A stretch of DNA of 64,000 bases from Pseudomonadota bacterium (GTDB lineage Bacteria; Pseudomonadota; Gammaproteobacteria; Burkholderiales; Rhodocyclaceae): contig JAFEDJ010000054.1 of assembly GCA_018241685.1 (NCBI GenBank), positions 372,001 through 436,000 of the forward strand, read 5' to 3'. Both the position numbers and the translations under genes were made by a program. This document shows, piece after piece, positions 1-8,842 of this stretch. Position 1 is the first letter of the stretch, and the number at the start of each line of letters is the position of its first letter. The notes beneath the pieces are model-generated. The model worked only from the letters and a program-made list of their open reading frames with translations. It ran no database searches and was not told the origin of the DNA.

Positions 1-1210
1 CCAGGAAACGCCCGGAACCCCAGGTGTGCAGCCACGGCAGGCCCAGGAAGTACAGGCCCGGCACCGGCGACACGCCGCGCTGGTACTTGGGATGGCCGCG
101 CCCGTCGAAGGCCGGCAGCTCGATCCAGCGGTAGTCCGGGCGGAAGCCGATGGCCCACACGATGGTGGTGATGCCGGCCGCCGTGCAGTCCACGCTCAGC
201 GGGTCGGCCTCCGGCGCCCACACCTTGCTGAAGGCCGGCTCTTCCGGCGCGTCGATGCCGTGGGCGGCGATGTACTTGTCGATGTCGTTGCGGATACTGA
301 CGTAGACCTCGTCGGCGTCGTCCAGGTTGGCCGTCAGGTCGGGCAGGAACTCCAGCGTGGCGCCCTGGATGTTGGCCAGGCTGCCGTAGAGCCTGACCCC
401 ATCCCGCGCGAAGCGGCGCAGGTCGATCTCGTGGCCGCCGTCGCGCCCGGTCATGTAGTGGTTGGTCTTCTCGCGGGCCTTCTCGCCGAGGGGATGGCGA
501 TCGACGGTCAGCTCGTAGTAGCCCATGTCCATCAGCCACTCGGTCGCCTCGCGGCCGCGATAGACGCGCGGCGAGCGCGGCGCCGGGCCGACGCAGAGGT
601 GCACCTTGCGGCTGGCCAGGTGCAGGTCCTCCATGATCTGCACGCCGGACTGGCCGGAGCCCACCACCAGCACCTCGCCGGCCGGCAGGGATTCCGGGTT
701 GCGGTAGTCCACCGAGTGCACCTGGTGGATGTGGGCCGGCAGGCTGGCCGCGTAGGCCGGCACGATGGGAATGTCGTAGCCGCCGGTGGCCACCACGATG
801 TGGTCGGTGGTGAAGTGGCCGGCGCTGGTGCTCACCTCCAGCCGGCCGGACTTGCCGCGCAGCACGTGGTTGACCGCCACGCCCTCCACGATGGGCGGCG
901 CGATCTTGCGGGCGAAGGCCTCCACGTAGTCGACGATCTGGTCCTTCAGCATGAAGCCCTGGGGGTCGTCGCCTTGATAGGGGAAGTCCGGCAGGCGGCA
1001 CTGCCAGTTCGGCGTGACCAGGCAGAAGGTGTCCCAGCGGTCGTTGCGCCAGGAATGGGCGACCCGGTTCTTCTCGAAGACGATGTGGGCGATGCCGTGC
1101 TGCTGCAGGAAGTGGCTGGTGGACAGACCGGCCTGGCCGCCGCCGACGATCACCACGGGATAGTCGCGGCGCGCCAGCAGCTGGGTGGATTGGGGAAACA
1201 GGGTGTTCAT
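1..1210 (-). CDS. FAD-dependent oxidoreductase, MSMEG_0569 family (NitH of Nit1C), 3' end cut by window
   Basis: A flavin monooxygenase-like NAD(P)-binding oxidoreductase, last gene of the nitrilase cluster. About 403 codons are visible and the C-terminus lies off the left edge. The first dinucleotide-binding motif GGGQAG is at residues 23-28 (FAD), an ATGGYD element is near 141-146, and a second motif GSGQSG at 184-189 suits NAD(P)H. The visible C-terminal part (GLYFLGLPW, then a TWGSGRF motif) is typical of the MSMEG_0569 family. The ATG at 1208-1210 has an AAGGAG ribosome site six bases upstream. The gap from the preceding gene is 67 bp, so co-transcription is likely. Substrate unknown; in Nit1C clusters this gene accompanies growth on cyanide nitrogen, but its reaction is not established. 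The large open frame on the opposite strand is a GC-rich shadow. Confidence 0.88.
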   Translation of the reverse strand, partial: MNTLFPQSTQLLARRDYPVVIVGGGQAGLSTSHFLQQHGIAHIVFEKNRVAHSWRNDRWDTFCLVTPNWQCRLPDFPYQGDDPQGFMLKDQIVDYVEAFARKIAPPIVEGVAVNHVLRGKSGRLEVSTSAGHFTTDHIVVATGGYDIPIVPAYAASLPAHIHQVHSVDYRNPESLPAGEVLVVGSGQSGVQIMEDLHLASRKVHLCVGPAPRSPRVYRGREATEWLMDMGYYELTVDRHPLGEKAREKTNHYMTGRDGGHEIDLRRFARDGVRLYGSLANIQGATLEFLPDLTANLDDADEVYVSIRNDIDKYIAAHGIDAPEEPAFSKVWAPEADPLSVDCTAAGITTIVWAIGFRPDYRWIELPAFDGRGHPKYQRGVSPVPGLYFLGLPWLHTWGSGRFL

Positions 1211-1277
1211 GACGGCTCCTTGAAAAGAGGATGGACGCGGGAATGGATGGGCAAAGACGGCGGGAACGGGCGGCGGC

Positions 1278-1571
1278 TCAGCGCGCGCCGGGCTGGAAGG
1301 ACTCGACCTGCACCGTGCCGTCGCTCCCCTCGAAGGGGCGGGCGGCGTCGCGGATGCGGCCGAGCTGGTCCATGGCGCTGGAGCAGAAGTAGCCGTACTT
1401 CTGCTGGACCCGCGCGCTGGCCTCGCCGAGGGCCTGCTCGCAGCGCTGTACGAAGTCGGCCACCGGGTAGCTGCGGCCGGGCTGCAGGAAATCGCCGATC
1501 ACCAGGGACGGCGAATAGCAGCGCTCCTCGCGGCCGTCGGGCCAGCGGACGTGGAAGTACATTTCAGGCAT
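1278..1571 (-). CDS. MSMEG_0570-family nitrogen starvation response protein (NitG-like)
   Basis: A small soluble protein of 97 residues beginning MPEMYFHVRWPDG. It has no signal peptide or membrane segment. Size, start sequence (a short strand-forming FHVRWPDG element) and position between a GT4 glycosyltransferase and the FAD oxidoreductase match the MSMEG_0570 family of nitrilase clusters. Its first codons overlap the end of the glycosyltransferase gene by eight bases, so it is translated from the same message. No catalytic motif can be seen. Function unknown; the nitrogen-starvation label is a family name taken from cyanobacterial and mycobacterial clusters. Confidence 0.85.
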   Translation of the reverse strand: MPEMYFHVRWPDGREERCYSPSLVIGDFLQPGRSYPVADFVQRCEQALGEASARVQQKYGYFCSSAMDQLGRIRDAARPFEGSDGTVQVESFQPGAR

Positions 1572-2805
1572 GGTTGAACTCCTTTGCAGGTTGGGAGACA
1601 GGAAGCGGCAGGTCCGCCACGGCCCGGTAGGCCGGCAGGTGGGCGCGGGCGCAGGTCGGCCAGTCGTGGCGGACGGCCACCTGGAAGCCGCGGGCGACGA
1701 TGCGCTCGCGGGTGCCGGGCATCAGCGCCCGGCACATGGCGTTGGCGATGGAATCCGGGTCGTCGGGATCGGCCCACAGGCAGTCCCCGTCGGCGAGGAA
1801 GTCGGTGAAGGGCGCGATCTGCGACACCACCACCGGTGTGCCGCAGGCCATCGCCTCGACGATGGCCAGACCGAAACCCTCGACACGGGACGGGAAGACC
1901 AGCGCATCGGCGAGCCGGTACAGCGGCGCCATATCGGCATCGGCCAGCACGCCGGCGAGGATCACCGGCACGTCCGGCGGCAGCGGCTGGCCGTCGTCCG
2001 GCAGCGCCACCGCGGCGAGCCCTTCCCGCGCCAGCACGGCGTCGAAGTCGTGCCGGCAGGCACCGTGGTCGAGCAGGCTGGCGCCTCCGGCCACCACCAA
2101 CCGGGCATTGCCGAGGGTGGCCCGCAGGCGGGCAAAGGCACGCAGCGTGGCGACGGTGTTCTTGCGCGCCTCGATGCCGCCGACGGCCAGGAAGACCGGC
2201 CCGGCGCCGAGGCCCAGGCGCTGCCGCAGCTGGCGGTCGCGGGCCCCGGCGGCGGGGCCGAAGCGGCGCAGGTTGACGCCGTTGCCGACCACCTCCGCGG
2301 CACGCCCGCAGCGCTCCGCCAGCCGCGCCGCCCAGCTCGGGCTGACGCACAGCAGGCGCGCTGCGCCGGCGATGGAGCGGCGCTCGAGAAAATCCAGGCG
2401 TGCGTCGCCATAGCTGTCTTCGAGGTGATGGACAGTGCGCACGTAGCCCGGCAGCACACCGCGCGCCTGCAGCTCGTACAGCGCGTTGGCACCGATGCCG
2501 TCGTGGGCGTGGAAGACGTCGAAGTCGGCGTGGCCGGGCTGGGCAAACCATGCCGTGAAGGTCGCGATGCGCCGCTCGACGCGTTCGCGCAGATCGCCAC
2601 CGGCCGGCATCTCGGGGATCAGGCACAGCTGCGCGGCGGTGCTGCGGAACAGGCGCGTGCCGGGCGCCGCCGGCGCGTGCAGCGTGACCCGGTGGCCGAG
2701 GGCCACCAGCGCGTCGGCCAGTTCCAGGCAATGCACGACGCCGCCGCGCGGGTTGGTGGAATGGGTCAGCAACGCGATGCGCAGTGGGCGGTTGTCGCGG
2801 TTCAT
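1564..2805 (-). CDS. Glycosyltransferase family 4, MSMEG_0565 family
   Basis: A 413-residue GT-B glycosyltransferase. The N-terminal acceptor domain has the glycine-rich THSTNPRGGVVH segment (residues 14-25). The C-terminal donor domain carries VGGIEARKN (208-216) and the GT4 nucleotide-sugar motif FPSRVEGFGLAIVEAMACG at 304-322, with the paired glutamates E309 and E317. No membrane segment, so cytoplasmic. The start codon overlaps the stop of the upstream AIR-synthase-like gene as ATGA, and its end overlaps the next small gene. A glycosyltransferase of this type is a recurring member of some nitrilase clusters (MSMEG_0565), which suggests that the pathway product or an intermediate is glycosylated. 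Donor and acceptor are unknown. Confidence 0.9.
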   Translation of the reverse strand: MNRDNRPLRIALLTHSTNPRGGVVHCLELADALVALGHRVTLHAPAAPGTRLFRSTAAQLCLIPEMPAGGDLRERVERRIATFTAWFAQPGHADFDVFHAHDGIGANALYELQARGVLPGYVRTVHHLEDSYGDARLDFLERRSIAGAARLLCVSPSWAARLAERCGRAAEVVGNGVNLRRFGPAAGARDRQLRQRLGLGAGPVFLAVGGIEARKNTVATLRAFARLRATLGNARLVVAGGASLLDHGACRHDFDAVLAREGLAAVALPDDGQPLPPDVPVILAGVLADADMAPLYRLADALVFPSRVEGFGLAIVEAMACGTPVVVSQIAPFTDFLADGDCLWADPDDPDSIANAMCRALMPGTRERIVARGFQVAVRHDWPTCARAHLPAYRAVADLPLPVSQPAKEFNHA

Positions 2806-3794
2806 GGCCGGCCTCCTTGTGACGAGACGCCGCGTTGCGGACCGACGCCCATCAAGGGCTCAACGGCCAGGTCGCGGAACAGACCCTCGGCGCCGCCCTG
2901 ACCCAGCATCAAGCGGCTGCCGTCAGTCACTGTGCCGATGGCTGCGGCGGCGATGCCGCGGGCGTGGAAGCGGGCGCACAAGGCTTCCGCCTGCGCCGGC
3001 CGGCAGGCCAGCACGTAGCCGAAGCTCGGGAAGGAGCGCAGCCAGCGCGCCAGCGCCACGCCGGCCGGCCGCGGCACGGCGTCCAGGTCGATGCGGGCGC
3101 CGACCCCGGAGCACTCCATCAGCATCAGCACGGTGCCGGGCAGACCGGCCTGGCTGATGTCCTTGGCGGCGTGGGCAAGGCCGACCTCGGCAATCTCCGG
3201 CAGTAAGGCCAGGTCGCCGCGCAGGCGGGCGGGGTCGGCGGCGGTGGCCGCGTCCCAGTTGTCGAAAGGCTCCCGGTAGGCGCCGCGCAGGTCGGCTGCC
3301 ATCACCAGCGCGTCGCCGGGGCGGGCGGCGAAGCTGGTGAGCAGGCGCGTCGCCTCGCCGAGCACCGCCACCGCCAGCTGGGCGCGGTCGCAGCGGGTGT
3401 TGCTGTGGCCGCCGACCAGCGGCACACCAAAGGCCGCCGCCGCGTCGGACAGGCCGCGCATCAGCGCCTGGGCCTGCTGGTGGCCGTCGCTCCACAGCGC
3501 GTCCACCACCGCCAGCGGGCGGCCGCCCATCGCGGCGATGTCGCTGAGGTTGACCATCACGCCGCACCAGCCGGCAAACCACGGATCGTGGGCGACGAAC
3601 GCGTTGATGAAGCCTTCGATGGCGAACAGCAGGTGGCCGTCGCCGCGGGGCAGCGCGGCGCAGTCGTCGCCGAGCCAGGCGCCGGCCTCCGGCAGGTGAC
3701 GGCCGGCCAGCGCCGCCAGCACGCCGTCGATGTCGCGCTTGTGGGCGATGCCCGGGTGGCCGCGCAGGGTGTCGATGAGGGCCTGGAGTTCCAT
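2802..3794 (-). CDS. AIR synthase-related protein, Sll0787 family (NitF)
   Basis: A 330-residue protein of the PurM/ThiL/SelD fold (AIR synthase-related). The N-terminal ATP-binding segment has GDDCAALP (residues 43-50), in place of the usual GDDAA of the fold, and the central segment contains MVNLSDIAAMGG and GGHSNT, typical of this fold's dimer interface and phosphate loop. It lacks the features of a housekeeping purine enzyme and sits in the nitrilase operon, as Sll0787 does in Synechocystis. It probably uses ATP to activate a small substrate; the substrate is unknown. It overlaps the upstream GNAT gene by one base (TGATG) and the downstream glycosyltransferase by four. Family call is firm, reaction is inference. 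Confidence 0.88.
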   Translation of the reverse strand: MELQALIDTLRGHPGIAHKRDIDGVLAALAGRHLPEAGAWLGDDCAALPRGDGHLLFAIEGFINAFVAHDPWFAGWCGVMVNLSDIAAMGGRPLAVVDALWSDGHQQAQALMRGLSDAAAAFGVPLVGGHSNTRCDRAQLAVAVLGEATRLLTSFAARPGDALVMAADLRGAYREPFDNWDAATAADPARLRGDLALLPEIAEVGLAHAAKDISQAGLPGTVLMLMECSGVGARIDLDAVPRPAGVALARWLRSFPSFGYVLACRPAQAEALCARFHARGIAAAAIGTVTDGSRLMLGQGGAEGLFRDLAVEPLMGVGPQRGVSSQGGRP

Positions 3795-4354
3795 CACGCC
3801 CCCCGCTTCACGTCGACCCGCATGGCCGCGCCGGCCGCGAACGGCGGGTAGTGGGCCAGGTCGGCTTCCATCAGGTGGTGGGGATGGCCGTGCAGCGCGA
3901 TCTCGCCGGTGCTGCGCCAGTGCAGGCGCTGGAACAGCGGCACGTTGGCAGCCTGCACCTGGGCCACGAAGCGCGTGCAGCCGAGCGTGGCGGCGCTGCG
4001 CACGGCGAGCTGGATCAGCGCGCCGCCAAGGGCGCCGACGCGCCGGTACTCGGCGGCGACGGCCAGCCGGGAGCCCTGCCAGACGTCCGGCGCGAGGCGG
4101 TGGATGCGCACCGTGCCGACCACCGGCGCCGGCCCGCCGCCGTCCTCGCCATCCAGACACGGGCGGGCCACCAGCAGCAGCGCGTCGTCGTCGATGGCGT
4201 CCCGGTCGCTGCCATCGAACAGGCCCTGCTCCGCGCAGAACACCGCCCGGCGCAGGGCCAGCGCCTCGACACGGGAGGCCGCATCGGCATGTTCGACGCA
4301 GTAGTGGCGCGGCAGACGCAGCCGCGCCGCGATGGCGGACAGCGGGGCGTTCAT
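3794..4354 (-). CDS. GNAT family N-acetyltransferase, MSMEG_0567 type (NitE)
   Basis: A 186-residue acetyltransferase. The start at 4354 gives MNAPLSAIAARL and overlaps the radical SAM stop codon as ATGA; longer open-frame versions reach into the radical SAM gene and are rejected. The N-terminal half has RRAVFCAEQGLF, seen in hemolysin/autoinducer-type GNATs, and the centre has VAAEYRRVGALGGALIQ, the acetyl-CoA binding loop (R-x-x-G-x-G/A-like). It lies between the radical SAM and AIR-synthase-like genes, the normal Nit1C order. It probably acylates an intermediate of the pathway. No direct evidence for the acceptor. Confidence 0.87.
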   Translation of the reverse strand: MNAPLSAIAARLRLPRHYCVEHADAASRVEALALRRAVFCAEQGLFDGSDRDAIDDDALLLVARPCLDGEDGGGPAPVVGTVRIHRLAPDVWQGSRLAVAAEYRRVGALGGALIQLAVRSAATLGCTRFVAQVQAANVPLFQRLHWRSTGEIALHGHPHHLMEADLAHYPPFAAGAAMRVDVKRGA

Positions 4355-5419
4355 GGCCGGGCCTCGTAGCGGGACTGGGCCGAGCAGGCGCCGCATTTGC
4401 CGCAGCCCGCCTTCATCGCCGTGCCACCGAGGCCGCCGGCGTGGAGCAAGTCGGCCAGCGGGGCCAGCACGGCGTCCATGAAGGCGGCGTCGGGCGCCGG
4501 GTGGTCTTCCAGCGGCGTGCCGGAGATCGGCACGAAGGGCACCACGAAGGGATACACGCCGAGGTCGATCAGCCGCGCGCAGGCCGCCAGGATGGTCTCG
4601 CGGCTGTCGCCGAGGCCGGCCAGGATGTAGGTGGACACCTGGCCGCGGCCGAAGACCTCGACCGCCGCGGCGAAGGCCTCGTCGTAGCGCTCCGGCGGGA
4701 TCACCGCCTTGCCGGGCATCAGGCGCTGGCGCAGCGCCGGGGTGAGCACTTCGAGGTGCATGCCGAGGCTGTCCACGCCGGCCTCGCGGACGCGGCGGAA
4801 CCACGCGAAGTCGTCGGGCGGCTCGAACTGGGCCTGCAGCGGCAGATCCACCGCGGCGCGGATCGCCGTGGCGCTGTCGCACATCACGCGGGCGCCGCGG
4901 TCGGGGGTCGGCGGCGTGCCGGTGGTCAGCACCATGTGGCGCACGCCGTCGAGCAGCACCGCCGCGCGGGCCACCTCGGCCAGCTGCTCGGGCGTCTTGT
5001 GGGCGATGGTGCGGCCGGCCGCCAGGGACTGCCCGATGCTGCAGAACTGGCAGGCCTTGGCGCGGCTCTGGTAGCGCGTGCAGGTCTGCAGCACGGTGGT
5101 GGCCAGCACGTCGGTGCTGTGCAGCGTGGCAATGTGGCTGTAAGGCACGCCGTCCAGCGTCTGCAGGCGGTAGAAGCGCGGCGGGCGGGCGAAGGCGATG
5201 CGCGCCACGCGCTGCCCGTCGCGGCTGAGGGTGGCTTCGCCGGCGGCGTCCGGGCGGGACGCCACGAAGGGCGAGTGCAGCGCCCGGCCGGTGTGGAGCG
5301 GCACCATCACCGGCTGGCCGTCGATGAGGATGGCCGCGTGGTCCGACGGGCCGGCGCCGCCGCGCCGGCTGTGCAGGCCGCCGGCCGCGGCGTCGAGCCG
5401 GAAGCCGTGGCTCTGCAAC

Positions 5420-6433
<1,014 letters not shown>

Positions 6434-6455
6434 GCTCGTCTCCTCGGCGTGGCGC

Positions 6456-6938
6456 TCAGAGCGTCCAGCTGTTGATGACGAAGGCGTCGTCGCGCTTGTG
6501 CAGGAGCTGGATGTCCATCACGTCGAGCGGGCTGATCGGGCGGATGCCGGGGATCAGCGAGGGCTCGCCGTGGCCGTACAGGGCTTGCAGCGCGAAGCGG
6601 CACGCATAGACCTTGCCGCCCTCCTCGATGAACTTGGCGAGCTGCTTGTTGATCGCCAGGTGGCCCGGAAAGGCCTCGTCGCCCAGGCGTGGGAAGCCGC
6701 GCTGCAGGCCGAGGGTGACGCCCGGGCCGTAGAGCAGGATGGTGGTGTCGAAGCCCTTGCGCAGCAGGCGGGTGGCCTGCAGCAGGTTCACCAGGCCGAT
6801 GGAGCCTTCGAAGGCGACGGTGTGGAAGGTGACGAGGGCTTTCTGGCCGGGTTCGGCCTTCACGTCCTCGAAGACCTTCTCTTCGTAGTCGACGAAGAAA
6901 TCACCGGCGGTATGGGGGGGCAGGGTCACAGCGGGCAT
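6456..6938 (-). CDS. MSMEG_0572/Sll0783 family nitrogen starvation response protein (NitB)
   Basis: First gene of the nitrilase operon. The start at 6938 (MPAVTLPPHTAGDFFVDYEEK) is favoured because AGGA lies eight bases upstream; a longer frame to 6974 is possible. The 160-residue product looks like a DsrE-type alpha/beta fold: it has a repeated strand-loop pattern, with FEGSIGLVNLLQATRLLRKGFDTTILLYGPGV in segments. No signal peptide. Sll0783 of Synechocystis is needed for normal polyhydroxybutyrate build-up under nitrogen starvation, and the family always travels with the nitrilase. Its biochemical role is unknown. Upstream lies a 395-bp gap with two palindromic operator candidates. Confidence 0.88.
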   Translation of the reverse strand: MPAVTLPPHTAGDFFVDYEEKVFEDVKAEPGQKALVTFHTVAFEGSIGLVNLLQATRLLRKGFDTTILLYGPGVTLGLQRGFPRLGDEAFPGHLAINKQLAKFIEEGGKVYACRFALQALYGHGEPSLIPGIRPISPLDVMDIQLLHKRDDAFVINSWTL

Positions 6939-7057
6939 GTCGGATTCCTCATGGTTGGGATTTGAGATGCGCACCGCCGGGGTGTCATGGAGGCCTGGGC
7001 CGATGTCAGCCGCCGGTGGTGCGCAGCATCAATTCAGCAACAGACGTGCCATCAATT

Positions 7058-7087
7058 TACTTTTATTGTATGCATACAATAAAAGTA
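7058..7087. promoter_or_regulatory. 30-bp perfect palindrome, probable MocR-type operator 1
   Basis: Every base from 7058 to 7087 is matched by its inverse. The core at 7065-7080 reads ATTGTATGCATACAAT, flanked by A/T-rich arms (TTTT on the left, AAAA on the right). It lies about 120 bp upstream of the first gene of the nitrilase operon, transcribed to the left. The same core, with one or two changes, recurs at 7214-7229 and 8796-8811. Binding by the neighbouring MocR-type regulator is inference from position and repetition. Confidence 0.7.
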
Positions 7088-7213
7088 CGAAGAATCATTT
7101 TCTTGGGTTTCGAAGGGCGTTCCGGGGTGCTGCCCGGGAGCCCGAAAATGCTGGCAGATCAACGCACTTGGCCAGTGCATCGGCGACACCACGCGCACCC
7201 ACGCCGTGCATGC

Positions 7214-7229
7214 ATTGAATGCATACAAT
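7214..7229. promoter_or_regulatory. Probable MocR-type operator 2
   Basis: Reads ATTGAATGCATACAAT, the core of the 7058 palindrome with one base changed. It is preceded by a second TGCATGCAT-like segment at 7208-7216. It lies in the same gap between the regulator gene and the nitrilase operon, about 134 bp centre to centre from operator 1, so two bound dimers could loop or cooperate. Inference from sequence similarity only. Confidence 0.6.
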
Positions 7230-7369
7230 CTTCAATCGCGTGGATTTTGTCCGCGTCCAGCGGCCTGCAGGGCGCGTCGGCGGAGACGGCGTGGAGAAGA
7301 GGGGTCGGGACGGACGGCGGATGCTCCGCCCCGCCGGGACGCAGGCGCGTCCGCGGCAGACAAGGGGAT

Positions 7370-8767
7370 TCAGACGATGGAGGAGTAGATCGCGGGCGGG
7401 TGGGACAGGGCCGCGCCGACCAGCTCCATGGCGTGCTGCACGTCGCCGCGGCTGGCGGCGCCGCCGAGGCAGATGCGGACCGCCTCCACCGCCGCGCCGC
7501 CGACCAGGAAGGCGTCGCTGGTCACCACGCCGATGCCGCTGTTGCGCAGGTGGGTCGCGAAGCTGACCCGGCTCCAGCCTTCCGGCAGCGGCAGCCACAG
7601 GTGGAAACCGTCGGGCGAGGCCTGGAAGGTGGCCGGGCCAAGGGCCGCCGCGGCCAGCTGCTGGCGCACCCGCGACTCCTCGCGGATGAAGCGGACCAGT
7701 TGCTCGGCAGTGCCGTCGAGCACCCATTCGGTGGCGATGGCCGTCGAGATCGGCGGCGTCATCACCGACACCGCGCGCAGGATGCCGCTGATCCGCGGCA
7801 GCTGGCGGGCGTCCGGCAGCGCCAGGTAGGCCACCCGCAAGCCGGCGCCGACAGTCTTGGACAGGCCACAGACGTGGTAGGTGAGCTCCGGCAGCAGGGT
7901 CTTGAAGCTCGGCGGCGGCGCCTCCGGCAGCAGGCCGTAAGGGTCGTCCTCGATCACCGGCACCTGGTGGCGCGCGGCGATTTCGGCGATCGCCTCGCGG
8001 CGCCCGGCGGGCATCGTGGTGGTGGTCGGGTTGTGGATCGTCGGGTTGATGTACAGGGCCGCCGGCTGGTTGTCGCGGCAGCAGCGCTCGAAGGCGTCGG
8101 GCAGGATGCCGTCCGCGTCGGACGGCAGGCCGAGCAGGCTGACGCCGTGGATCGCCGCCAGCGCTCGGATGCCCGGATAGGTGATGTTGTCGCAGCACAC
8201 GCGGCCGCCGCCGGTGCCGACCAGGGTGCTCAGCAGCGCGTTGAGCACGCTGTGGGTGCCCGGGCAGACCAGCACCTTGTCGACGCTGGTCGCGATGCCG
8301 CGCCGCGCCAGCCAATGCACGGCGGCCTCCCGGTCCTCGGGGCTGCCGCCGAAGGGCTGGTAGCGCAGCAGGGAGCTGATGTCGCCGCACAACCCGCGCA
8401 GGCCGGTCTCCATGCGGGCCAGCAGCGCGGGTTGGTCGGGCTCCGGCGGCAGGTTCATCGACATGTCGATCAGCTGCGCGCGGGCGGCGGCGTGGCGGAC
8501 CCGCGGGCAGGCCTCCGGACGCACCCGGGTGCCCTGCCCGACCCGCGCATCGAGCAGGCCGCGGCGCTGGGCCTCGGCGTAGGCACGGCTGATGGTCGTG
8601 AAATTGAGGCCCAGCACGTGGGCCAGCTGGCGCTGGGGCGGCAGCCGGGTGTCCGGAGCCAGGCGGCCGTCGCGGATGTCCGCGGCAATGGCGTCGGCGA
8701 TGGCGATGTAGGCGGGTTTGTGCGGATCGAGGTCAATCGGCCGCCACGCGGGCGTGTTGGAAGGCAT
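7370..8767 (-). CDS. MocR-type regulator: GntR winged helix plus PLP aminotransferase-like domain
   Basis: A 465-residue MocR (PdxR-like) regulator. Residues 1-75 form the GntR DNA-binding domain, with LPPQRQLAHVLGLNFTTISRAYAEAQRRGLL as the recognition helix region. Residues from about 110 form a fold-type I aminotransferase domain: NPTIHNPTTTTMP, the EDDPYGLLPEAPPP segment and the LSKTVGAGLRVAYLALP segment whose lysine should bind PLP. The start MPSNTPAW at 8767 is chosen because it aligns with the usual start and leaves the operator at 8796-8811 upstream; the frame is open to 8806, but that ATG lies inside the operator. It is encoded just upstream of the nitrilase operon on the same strand, and probably controls it and itself. 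Effector unknown. Confidence 0.88.
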   Translation of the reverse strand: MPSNTPAWRPIDLDPHKPAYIAIADAIAADIRDGRLAPDTRLPPQRQLAHVLGLNFTTISRAYAEAQRRGLLDARVGQGTRVRPEACPRVRHAAARAQLIDMSMNLPPEPDQPALLARMETGLRGLCGDISSLLRYQPFGGSPEDREAAVHWLARRGIATSVDKVLVCPGTHSVLNALLSTLVGTGGGRVCCDNITYPGIRALAAIHGVSLLGLPSDADGILPDAFERCCRDNQPAALYINPTIHNPTTTTMPAGRREAIAEIAARHQVPVIEDDPYGLLPEAPPPSFKTLLPELTYHVCGLSKTVGAGLRVAYLALPDARQLPRISGILRAVSVMTPPISTAIATEWVLDGTAEQLVRFIREESRVRQQLAAAALGPATFQASPDGFHLWLPLPEGWSRVSFATHLRNSGIGVVTSDAFLVGGAAVEAVRICLGGAASRGDVQHAMELVGAALSHPPAIYSSIV

Positions 8768-8795
8768 GGGATCAATCCGGGTCGTCGGAGCGTGG

Positions 8796-8811
8796 ATTGT
8801 ATGCATTCAAT
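8796..8811. promoter_or_regulatory. Probable MocR-type operator 3 (autoregulatory)
   Basis: Reads ATTGTATGCATTCAAT, inside a longer imperfect palindrome from 8792 to 8815 with GTGG/CCAC flanks. It lies 28 bp upstream of the chosen regulator start. Third copy of the motif seen at 7065-7080 and 7214-7229, so autoregulation is likely. Confidence 0.62.
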
Positions 8812-8842
8812 CCACCGCCGTCACGACACAGCCGGAGCGGGC

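Larger units (their letters stand above)
6939..7369. other. Intergenic control region of the nitrilase operon
   Basis: This gap between the MocR-type regulator stop codon and the first nitrilase-cluster gene holds two palindromic operator candidates, an A/T-rich stretch around 7050-7090 unlike the GC-rich surroundings, and no convincing gene. The operon promoter should lie here, reading to the left. I cannot assign -35 and -10 boxes with confidence. Confidence 0.6.

Noticed and set aside
26..1630. 534-codon plus-strand open frame
   Set aside because: It is antisense to the FAD oxidoreductase; high GC leaves opposite frames open. Its protein has no motif and odd composition.
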